From positions 1 through 13,108 of the forward strand of contig JALLAP010000412.1 of NCBI GenBank assembly GCA_036939355.1: a stretch of DNA of 13,108 nt, written 5' to 3'. Both the position numbers and the translations under genes were made by a program. Of this stretch, positions 6,992 to 13,108 are shown in pieces. Each line of letters begins with the position of its first letter. Positions within the stretch are counted from its first letter, which is position 1. Below the pieces are notes generated by a model. That model had not been told where the DNA came from, ran no database searches, and saw only the letters and a list, made by a program, of their open reading frames with translations. The stretch comes from Thalassiosira profunda. Lineage: Eukaryota > Bacillariophyta > Thalassiosirophyceae > Thalassiosirales > Thalassiosiraceae.

Positions 6992-9900
6992 ATGGTTTGG
7001 AAATGTCTTTGGTGTGTAGAGTTCAACATCCGCGATGATAGAAAGAATTGCCGGCATTGCGGTGCACCCCGGAATGCAGCTGATACGACGTGGACCGCCA
7101 ATGCAGCCAGTGGCAATGCATTGAGCTCGGCGAGTGGCAATGCATCGAGCACAGCGAGAGGCAATGCAGCGAGGGCAGCGTATGCAGGGACTGCATCGAA
7201 TGGCAGGGCGAATGGCAATGCTGCAAAATCCAATGCTGCAAGTGCTACAAAATCCAATGACGAGATCATCGTGATCGATTCGGACAGTGAGAGCGAGGCT
7301 GACAAGAAGCCAAGTGCCACCACGATCAATAGAAATGCAGTAGCCCATGGAAAGAAGGACGATGATGCCATCATTATTGACTCAGATAGCGAGGAATCAG
7401 CTTTGGGGGATGGCGAGGGAGTGATAGAGATTGACGGCCAGCTGGGAAGGAAGAAGGCGGAGAGCATGGGCGCACAGCCAGAGAGGAAGAAGAGGAGGAC
7501 TGTGACTTTGTCGCCCACTGGCAAAGGTATGTAGGCGTGGGCTGTATCGACTGCCCTCTCTCAAATCAGTATCTGACATTTCTCTGCAGACGATGGCAAC
7601 GGCCATGCTGCTGGCTTCAGCTCGACAGACAGTGGGATGGACGTGGGGATGGACGCGGCGATCAACGCGAGCATGTCCGGGCGCAGGAAGAGCGGCGACA
7701 CGATGGACATGGTCGTCAAGGGTCACAGCTCGGACATGGCGATGACGGGCGCGAGCAAGCCCGGCGCGGGGAACAGCGGCAGCTCGTCGGGCATGTTGAT
7801 CGACGCGAGCGGGCCTGGCACGCTGAAGAGCAACGGGGGCTACGGGCCTTGGGACAGGAAGAGCGGCGCCTCGATGGCGATGAACATGGCCAGCGCGTCC
7901 GGCGCGGAGAAGGGCGACAGCTTGGACATCGGGAGCGGGCCCAGCGCGAGCAAGCCCGGCGCGGGGAACAGCAACAGCTCGTCGGGCATGTCGACCGGCG
8001 ACGACTGGATGGGCATGACGGCGAGCAGGGAGGCGCTGAAGAGCGAGAGCACATCAGAGGAGAGCTCGAACAGGCCCAGGAAGAGCAACGACTTGATGGA
8101 CATGTTGGCCGAGGTGAGCGGGCCCGGGCAGAGCAACGACTCGAGCGTCGGCGGGAAGAGCGACGACTCGAACGGCATGGCCAGCACGTCCGGCAAGGGC
8201 GGCATCGTGGGCATGGCCAACGCGTCCGGCAGTGCGAGCAAGTCCGGTGCATTGAAGAGCGACGACTCACTCAGCGTTGCAAACCCCTACGACGCCATTG
8301 AAGAAGCCTTGGAACGACTCAAACAAGATCCAAGTGATGCTTCTGCGGCAGCAACCCTCCTGAAGAATGGTGAGAATTCGAGACTTTTGGCACCCTCGTT
8401 TCTAGCACTTCGTCTCACATCTGTTTGCAGTCAACTCCTGCCTCGCAGATCACACCAGGCGGGTGTTCCCTTGGACGGGAAAGACCACCGGAGGGTCGAT
8501 GACCAAAGAACAAATGGAACTCTACGGCTTGATCTACGTTATAACAGGCGCACTCGGCAATGCCTGGACGACAATCCACGACCGTGGCTTGATGCCTGGT
8601 GGAGTTAACAAGATGTCAATCCAAAATAGGCTGACGCCTAGTACGGGTATGAAAGCGAAAAAGTTCCAGCCCATTATTGAGGCTGTGACCCCGGCGCGCA
8701 ATGCCATCATGCTGATGTCCGCGGCAGAGAAAAAGCTCGAGGTCCTGAAGGTCGAAGCAAAGATTGTGCTGAAACAGAAGAAGGTGCTTGACAGCTTCTT
8801 CAGCCCTGTGTCCATTGCAGACAAAGCATACAGGGCCGCAGAAGATGCGATCACAGGCGTCAAATTCTCCGCTTTGAGCAGCAGCGCCAACGGCTTTGCT
8901 GCGACGTCAAGGCAAAACACGACATTCGATGGAGAGGTGGTTGTCGATCCTGTCCTTCTCCAGCTGATTGCGGAGAACTCGCCCAAAGTTTGCGTCACCA
9001 ACCTACCAAACAGCAAAGGACGGGCGCTGTTGCGTGCAGCTCTGGATGCCATCCAAGGTGGGGGCATCTTGTGGGATCGACTGGCGGTGCCACAGCGGAA
9101 GGGCATTCTAGCGGTACGTCTCTTGTTTCCCTTTGTCTTCCGCATCTATTGCGCTGACTCAATCCCAACCAATACACAGGCCGTGGAGAAGAAGCAAACG
9201 ATCTTTGAATACAATCCAACCACTCAGAAATATCATTACCAGAACTACCTGATGCATGTTGTCAATGGCTGGTTTCACGACAAGAAGAAGCAAATCAATT
9301 TTGCCAAAATGAGAGAGGAAAGCAGAGAGTCGTGCCCCTTCGATGAGCTCGACATGACCGATCCGGCAGTCTATGTGGCGGGCAAGACAGACAGTGCCGG
9401 AAGCAAAGTGCTCGACCAGTTCGTTGCAAAGTTTGGAGAAGAATTCTTGTCCAAGGACACTACACGCGAGCGCAACGGGGAAATCGTGAACGTGAGCAGC
9501 CATTGCTTTGATGTGTGCTTTACAATCCATGCAATTTCTCATTACCGATGCCTATTCAGATCGCCAGTGCGAAGTTCACTACTTGGGCTATGCAGCCGGA
9601 CGGCAATGGTAATTGTGTCCTCCGGGAGGGTGATGATAAACGGCATGCGATTCGTACGTTATTGAGAAGCCGGGCCGAAACGGCTGCGATGCTAGCTGGG
9701 GCCAAAATTGACCCAGCGGATGTGGGCGAGTACGACTACATCATCGTGCAACGCGGGCAACGCGGCGGCTCTCAGAGTAAACGCAGCGATTCTGAAGGCA
9801 GGGCCAAGATGGTGGAGCTGGTTGAGGTGCATGTGCCTTTATATCGAACAGGATCGAGTGCACTGGTGATCCAAGGCGTGTCCAGTCTTTGGAAGGACAT

Positions 9901-10710
9901 GGGCGGCAGGGTTCTCTACCAGACGGCTGATGGGAAACTCCACGCGTTTCCAGAAAATCAGTGGGCGCGTCATGTAAGTCAGAAATGTTCGTTGTTGTAT
10001 AATCTCGTCCAACTCACAAACATCTTGTCTCTCCGTTGCCTTGATAGATCGACCAACTCTTCCGAAGTAGATGCGAATCTGTCGAAGAGAGCGCAGACGA
10101 GGAAAAGCTCAAAGTCGATCTGGAAAAGATCGACAAAGACGAGTCGATCCTCCCGGAGGACAAGGCGGCCGCGAAGCAGAAAGTGAGGAGAGCGTCCAAC
10201 CCCTACCGCACCTGCTTGGTGTACAACATCAGAGTGAAGTTCCAGAACCGCTTCAACGGTCACGAAGGAAGGTGGCCGACGGTTGACGAGGTTCCGGAAC
10301 TGCTGGGCTGCGAGTTGGAACTTTTTGCAGCGACAATCGTCATTGGGCAACTCGATGAGTTGGTCGAGGGCATTCTCAGCGGACAGACGCACCTCGATCA
10401 CGCCACCTCGCTCGAGGGCTGCGGGTTGCGAGCTCGGGCTAGTGTGGATGGCAGGAAGGAGGAGGATCCGGCCGTGACGAGGAAGAAGAAGTGGCACCAT
10501 TCGAACTACAAGCTCTTGGAAGCTTCTCTCAACAAGGGCAAAGGAGGAGCGAGGGGCGACGACAAGAAGCGCGTCTGGGACGACAAAGTAGATGGTGGGC
10601 GGTGGGTCGAAACTTGTGATACAAAGGCTGGCGACGAGGAAATCATGGAGAAGCGAATTGCGTTCCTCCGCACGAACAACTCCAGGTTCTACAAGAACTA
10701 CAAGAACTAA
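6992..10710 (+). CDS. Six-exon RanBP2-type zinc-finger protein with SUMO-interaction motifs, cargo of the insertion
   Basis: The exons 6992-7526, 7590-8369, 8431-9113, 9180-9491, 9560-9973 and 10048-10710 join in frame to 1,128 residues. Every intron (61-74 bp) has GT-AG ends. Residues 3-23 form a RanBP2-type zinc ribbon (Trp3, Cys5, Cys8, Asn12, Cys20, Cys23), a fold that binds RNA or ubiquitin-like proteins. Residues 32-90 are Ala/Asn/Ser repeats. Two SUMO-interaction motifs follow, IIVIDSDSESE (92-102) and IIIDSDSEE (127-135), plus a weaker VIEID (144-148) and a basic nuclear signal ERKKRR (164-169). Residues 180-405 are a Ser/Gly/Met/Asp-rich disordered linker. From about 415 to the end lies mixed helical sequence I cannot assign, including a charged helix (about 920-955) and a basic C-terminus ending KNYKN. 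It is probably a nuclear protein working on SUMO-modified or nucleic-acid targets. Whether it moves the insertion is a hypothesis. Confidence 0.8.
7109..7180 (+). repeat. Three 24-bp degenerate tandem repeats in exon 1
   Basis: The units at 7109-7132, 7133-7156 and 7157-7180 each start AGTGGCAATGCA or AGAGGCAATGCA and encode an eight-residue Ser/Gly/Asn/Ala unit (SGNALSSA, SGNASSTA, RGNAARAA). They form the linker between the zinc finger and the first SUMO-interaction motif. Shorter GGCAATGC echoes flank them, consistent with recent slippage expansion. Confidence 0.7.
7527..7589 (+). other. Coding intron 1 of the insert gene
   Basis: This 63-bp intron has donor GTATGT and acceptor TTTCTCTGCAG, in phase 1 (codon G|AC). 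Without splicing the frame stops at a TAG inside the intron. With splicing it continues into the long exon 2 frame. Confidence 0.85.
7751..7991 (+). repeat. Two 46-bp near-identical copies within exon 2
   Basis: The segments 7751-7796 and 7946-7991 match at 44 of 46 positions and encode the Ser/Gly-rich ASKPGAGNSxSSSGM unit twice. The spacing is 195 bp, a multiple of three, so the protein frame is kept. The whole of exon 2 is built from related GAGCGGGC, AAGAGC and GACGAC blocks, suggesting growth by internal duplication. Confidence 0.75.
8370..8430 (+). other. Coding intron 2 of the insert gene
   Basis: This 61-bp intron has donor GTGAGA after AAGAATG and acceptor CTGTTTGCAG, in phase 1. 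It joins the low-complexity exon 2 to the frame that opens VNSCLADHTRRVFPW. Confidence 0.85.
9114..9179 (+). other. Coding intron 3 of the insert gene, in frame and stop-free
   Basis: This 66-bp intron has donor GTACGT and acceptor AATACACAG, in phase 0. Its length is a multiple of three and it has no stop in the reading frame, so retention would insert 22 mostly hydrophobic residues instead of breaking the protein. The splice signals and the uncharged insert favour removal. Confidence 0.7.
9492..9559 (+). other. Coding intron 4 of the insert gene
   Basis: This 68-bp intron has donor GTGAGC and acceptor GCCTATTCAG, in phase 0. It joins the frame ending GEIVN to the frame starting IASAKFTTW. 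Retention would shift the frame and stop soon after. Confidence 0.8.
9974..10047 (+). other. Coding intron 5 of the insert gene
   Basis: This 74-bp intron has donor GTAAGT and acceptor TTGCCTTGATAG, in phase 0. It joins NQWARH to IDQLFRSRCESVEE. The acceptor tract is weaker than the others, but the frame switch requires it. Confidence 0.8.
10690..10707 (+). repeat. Two tandem 9-bp repeats at the right end of the insertion
   Basis: The 9-mer TACAAGAAC is present twice in tandem, ending three bases before the insert gene's stop codon is complete and about 16 bp from the right border. It encodes the repeated YKN tail (KNYKN) of the cargo protein. The repeat may be part of the element's terminus or simply protein repetition. 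Confidence 0.5.
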
Positions 10711-10723
10711 ATCGTCTCCTTGT

Positions 10724-10734
10724 TCCAAAGTCAA
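10724..10734. repeat. Right copy of the 11-bp target-site duplication
   Basis: TCCAAAGTCAA is identical to 5334-5344. To its right the fucosyltransferase exon 2 continues in frame (HQKTDFDFG on the minus strand). To its left the frame runs into foreign sequence and stops. Confidence 0.85.
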
Positions 10735-11414
10735 AGTCCGTCTTCTGATGCGAATCGGCTTTGCCCAGCAAATAGAATCTTTGCTGGGGCGGCAACACGA
10801 GCGTCCTTCCCATTGCGTGCGACATTACCAGTGCTGATTCCATTGCCATCCGAATGTTACTGCAACGAGAAAGAATTGATGAGCAAGATGCATCAAGAAG
10901 ATACATAAACATACATCACAATATCAGATAGGTACAACACTCACTTCCAGCCGCCGTGGTCCGGCTCGAACGCCAGAAAGCGCTCCGCCTCGTCCATGAA
11001 CGGACTTTTGTAGCTGGCATCGGAGGGTATGTCCGACCAAAACGCCATTTCCCTCTCGGCATACTCGTCTCCCGGTCCACCGTACTTTCCGCATCGCAGC
11101 CCCGCCAATTTGTGCCCGTGGCTGCTTGCGTTTGTTTGCAATTGCGGCTCGTCGGCAACCATTGCACCTCGACGCTGCACGTAATCGTCCGTCTCGTGCC
11201 GGCTCGTCCGGAATCGCCCCTGGAATTGGCGGTGCGCCAGCTCGTGCACGTGCTCGTCGTGAAACCGGTGGTGGAATTGGATGTTGATGGCGGCCACCGC
11301 GAAGGAGAGCAGCGCGAATGCGAGGAAGAGGCGGTTGGTCTTCAGTTTGGTGGCCGGTTGCTTGGCACTGGAGGCACCGGCGCCGGGCGCAGAGATGGGA
11401 GGCGTGTCCGACAT
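10724..11414 (-). CDS. 5' part of the interrupted GDP-fucose O-fucosyltransferase-like gene (membrane anchor and donor-binding start)
   Basis: Exon 1 (11414-10945) starts with ATG and encodes a short cytoplasmic tail, one membrane span (LFLAFALLSFAVAAINI, about residues 29-45) and a stem: a type II Golgi or ER topology. The donor GTGAGT at 10944 and acceptor TCGTTGCAG at 10860 bound an 85-bp phase-2 intron. Splicing creates GGWNNIRMAMESALVM (154-169) and GRTLVLPPQQRFYLLGK (174-190), the N-terminal GDP-fucose-binding signature of the O-fucosyltransferase superfamily. Exon 2 then reaches the 11-bp duplication. Read-through into the insertion adds 26 unrelated residues and stops at 10643, giving a 228-residue product without the HVRRGD motif, so presumably inactive. 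The missing remainder is at 4033-5344. Family assignment is strong from the motifs in both parts; the acceptor substrate is unknown. Confidence 0.88.
10860..10944 (-). other. First intron of the fucosyltransferase-like gene
   Basis: This 85-bp minus-strand intron has donor GTGAGT after GGCTGGAA and acceptor TTTCTCGTTGCAG. Splicing in phase 2 creates the conserved GGWNNIR motif across the junction, which is strong support. Unspliced, exon 1 ends at once in a TGA. Confidence 0.9.
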
Positions 11415-12044
11415 CTTACTTCAACACAAGATGTGCGCACTCTCGCCGTACGGCCATAGCAGTAGACTCCCCTCCTAACGCTGCGCTGCCTCGGTTTGCC
11501 CCGCCGCCGCGCCGGGTGGCTGGTTGCTTCGGGGTCAATCAAGCAAGAGGAGGCGCGCGGGGAGGCGCGCGGGTGGTCCAGCCCGTGACGGATCGTGACA
11601 AATGTGTCACGGTATGGATCACGTGAAAAGTAAGACGTGGTCTCGCTCCTCTTCTTCCGCACCACAGAAGCCCCCACGCGTCGATGAAACTGCAAGCTGC
11701 TCCGCCCCGACGGAAAAAGCTGGCAGCAACCGTCCATCTGCATCGTTGCAGCTGTTGGATTGGTCTCATTTTCAATGGCCCTGGCTGGTTGAGGGGGGGA
11801 TCTCGGCGCGAGCGGAGGAAGTTGATTCGATGATGCACCGAGCGAGCAGATTCCTCGCGCTGTCATTGTTACGATCTGCACGAGATTGACGGTGAAGGTG
11901 AACCTTGCCGCGACGGTGGACGGGCACGCAAAGAAAAATCATTGTCGAGAGATTGGCTCGCCAGCATCGCCCCAGCGCCATCACATTGCAACAGGAGGCC
12001 ATTCTACCATTCTACTGCAAGCTACTGCAACATCATTTGCAACA
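11415..12044. promoter_or_regulatory. Divergent upstream region of the fucosyltransferase and right-edge genes
   Basis: This 630-bp stretch has no gene I can support; open frames on both strands overlap and lack signatures. It holds a 12-bp tandem repeat GGAGGCGCGCGG (11549-11572), an 18-bp hairpin-capable site (11594-11611) and a CACGTG box (11620-11625). A tandem CTACTGCAA pair lies at about 12012-12030, and ATCATTTGCAA at 12032-12042 sits just before the right-edge ATG. It should contain both start regions. Confidence 0.5.
11594..11625. promoter_or_regulatory. Inverted repeat CGTGACA-N4-TGTCACG with adjacent G-box
   Basis: CGTGACA (11594-11600) and TGTCACG (11605-11611) form a perfect 7-bp inverted repeat around AATG. 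A further CGTGAC lies just upstream (11584-11589) and a CACGTG palindrome at 11620-11625. Clustered TGAC/GTCA half-sites with a G-box resemble bZIP or bHLH binding sites. They lie about 180-210 bp upstream of the fucosyltransferase ATG. The role is inferred. Confidence 0.4.
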
Positions 12045-13108
12045 ATGGGGCACAAGGTCAGCACGACGCGCCACGAATCCCACGGCCGCTCCCACGCGGC
12101 CGTTGCAACTTCCCTGGCGGTCCTGCTGGCGGTGGCCGCGGCCTCCGCCGAGGTGGCCTCCGCCAACAGCTGCTACGTGGCATCACGTGCACCTTGGCTG
12201 CCGTCAGCACACGCTACTCACCTAGGCACGTCCGCGACGTCGTCCCTGCGTGCCACGAGCACAAGCACGGCCATTGCCGCCTCCGTTCCCCCGCCCAACT
12301 CCCGCCTGGGGCGGCTGCGGCAGCGGTCCCGGTCGGCGTCTCTGCGGCAGCTGCCGGGGACGAAGCGCAGCCAGCGCAAGGGCAAGGGCGGGAGTTTGAG
12401 GAGTTCGGACCTGGGATATGCCACGCACGGCTCGCATTACGCACAGTTCACGGACACTAACAGCGACGACGACGGGGAACCGGTATGGAGGGGCTTCTCT
12501 CTCCGGCCTGCTAATGCTATGGAAGAGGCGGGAGAGGGTGAAAGATTGCCAGATGCGGTGAGGGAGGCTCCGGAGGCGGTCTCGTCGGAAGGACCTGACG
12601 CGCCAACCCTCGCGTATAAGCAGCAGGGCAAAGTCACCAACTCCAAGCGCAAACGGGCGCGGATGCTCCGATTCATAGACAACCGCCTCGGCCGGCAATC
12701 CAAAGCCGCGTCCAAATCCAAATCGTCCACCGATCGCCGCCTCGTCTACGAACAACGGAAAGCGGCCTGGGCTGCCAAATACACCTCCGTGCACACCCTG
12801 AGAAAGTCCTTTGGGAAGAACAAGAATCGGATCTGGGGCGATTACGACCCCACGTCCACGCGAAAATTGTACCACACGCTGCTTCCCAAGGCGCTGTTGG
12901 AGCTGAGGGGATTGCAGGACGGGCTGCTGTCCAACAGAGACGAGGCTGACGAGGTTGACGAGAAAAAGAAAAGTAGACAGAGTGCCCGGGCTCTCAGCGA
13001 TACAGTCGTCGATGATGGCATCGACTCCTATCTGCAGCAAGAGCTCAAAGAACTGGCCCCGCTCGCCTACCAAGCAAGGCTCGCGGCCAAGAAGTACGCC
13101 CGGGAACG
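12045..13108 (+). CDS. Secretory/plastid-type basic protein of unknown function, open to the right edge
   Basis: From the ATG at 12045 (context ACAATGG) the frame stays open for 354 codons to the window end without a stop, in GC-rich sequence. The start is followed by a basic stretch and a hydrophobic Ala/Val/Leu core (residues 18-40, ending EVASA) typical of a signal peptide, then a Ser/Thr/Arg/Ala-rich, acid-poor stretch (41-120) like a plastid transit peptide. No Phe follows the likely cleavage site, so plastid targeting is less certain than for the first gene. Downstream are a basic KRKRARMLRFIDNRLGR segment (about 211-227) and conserved-looking helical sequence KNKNRIWGDYDPTSTRKLYH (about 268-287) followed by TLLPKALLELRG. 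LAPLAYQARLAAKKYARE ends the visible part. The overlapping minus-strand frame of 283 codons is judged a shadow. The 3' end is outside the window. I recognise no domain. Confidence 0.7.
   Translation, partial: MGHKVSTTRHESHGRSHAAVATSLAVLLAVAAASAEVASANSCYVASRAPWLPSAHATHLGTSATSSLRATSTSTAIAASVPPPNSRLGRLRQRSRSASLRQLPGTKRSQRKGKGGSLRSSDLGYATHGSHYAQFTDTNSDDDGEPVWRGFSLRPANAMEEAGEGERLPDAVREAPEAVSSEGPDAPTLAYKQQGKVTNSKRKRARMLRFIDNRLGRQSKAASKSKSSTDRRLVYEQRKAAWAAKYTSVHTLRKSFGKNKNRIWGDYDPTSTRKLYHTLLPKALLELRGLQDGLLSNRDEADEVDEKKKSRQSARALSDTVVDDGIDSYLQQELKELAPLAYQARLAAKKYARE

Larger units (their letters stand above)
5345..10723 (+). mobile_element. 5.4-kb insertion carrying a zinc-finger/SIM gene, inside a fucosyltransferase exon
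   Basis: The insertion is 5,379 bp and flanked by an exact 11-bp direct repeat. It interrupts exon 2/3 sequence of the fucosyltransferase after the codon for Gly202 of the reconstructed protein. The contents are a GC-rich leader (5345-6991) and one plus-strand, six-exon gene (6992-10710), antisense to the host gene. The borders (inward from the left GCGAGTGGGGCGCG, inward from the right ACAAGGAGACGATT) show no terminal inverted repeat. I see no long terminal repeats, poly-A tail, reverse transcriptase, DDE motif or tyrosine-recombinase signature. Near the left end is a doubled palindrome (5369-5397), and near the right end a 9-bp tandem repeat (10690-10707). The coding introns rule out recent retroposition of a spliced mRNA for the cargo. 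It may be an unclassified DNA transposon or a captured genomic fragment inserted during break repair. That it is an insertion is strongly supported; its class is unknown. Confidence 0.8.

Noticed and set aside
7716..8270. Minus-strand 184-codon Ser/Cys/Arg-rich frame
   Set aside because: It is the antisense shadow of the repetitive Ser/Gly exon; its composition is explained by repeated codons on the plus strand.
8463..8505. TGKTTGG as a possible P-loop in the insert protein
   Set aside because: The spacing does not fit GxxxxGK[ST], and no Walker B or helicase motifs follow.
9600..9760. GNGNC (OTU-like Cys) or HAIR (HxxR of tyrosine recombinases) as catalytic motifs
   Set aside because: The OTU context (DGNCLFRA and a distal His) is missing, and no convincing upstream Arg or correctly spaced Tyr supports a recombinase. 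Each is only a short chance match.
5345..10723. The insertion as a giant intron or introner of the fucosyltransferase
   Set aside because: No GT-AG or AT-AC pair at equivalent positions in the two 11-bp copies restores the frame.
5345..10723. Retroposed gene copy
   Set aside because: The cargo has five coding introns with intact splice sites and there is no poly-A tract at either border.
1..13108. tRNA, rRNA, CRISPR array or bacterial operon features
   Set aside because: Reading both strands I found no cloverleaf, rRNA core, regularly spaced repeats or ribosome-binding-site pattern; the window is eukaryotic nuclear DNA.

Overview
ORGANISM. This is nuclear DNA of a eukaryotic alga, most likely a diatom or another heterokont with a secondary red plastid. 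Introns are short (61-164 bp) with GTGAG/GTATG donors and pyrimidine-CAG acceptors. The first gene encodes a signal peptide followed by an ASAF cleavage motif, the hallmark of proteins imported into four-membrane plastids. Genes are tightly packed. I cannot name the species.

LAYOUT. 129-1256 (+) encodes a predicted plastid protein of unknown function. 1282-2475 (-) encodes the scavenger decapping enzyme DcpS and lies tail to tail with the first gene, 25 bp apart. 2476-3265 is a shared divergent upstream region. 3266-4036 (+) encodes a signal-peptide protein of unknown function. Its stop codon overlaps the stop codon of a GDP-fucose O-fucosyltransferase-like gene on the minus strand. That gene is split: its 3' part lies at 4033-5344 and its 5' part at 10724-11414. 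Between them is a 5,379-bp insertion (5345-10723) flanked by an exact 11-bp duplication, TCCAAAGTCAA (5334-5344 and 10724-10734). Removing the insertion and one repeat copy restores an uninterrupted fucosyltransferase frame across the junction (580 codons plus stop over four exons). 11415-12044 is a divergent upstream region. From 12045 (+) a secretory or plastid-type protein gene runs off the right edge.

THE INSERT. It carries about 1.65 kb of GC-rich non-coding leader with two putative 81-bp 5'-UTR introns. A six-exon plus-strand gene follows (6992-10710, 1,128 aa). Its product has an N-terminal RanBP2-type zinc finger, two strong SUMO-interaction motifs, a basic nuclear-localisation motif, a long Ser/Gly/Met-rich linker and about 700 residues I cannot assign. 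The stop codon lies only 13 bp from the right border. I see no terminal inverted repeats, reverse transcriptase or recognisable transposase.

INTERPRETATION. The insert is either an undescribed mobile element whose mobility or targeting protein is this zinc-finger/SIM protein, or a captured genomic segment inserted with a short duplication. No canonical GT-AG intron can remove it precisely, so this allele should encode only a truncated fucosyltransferase.
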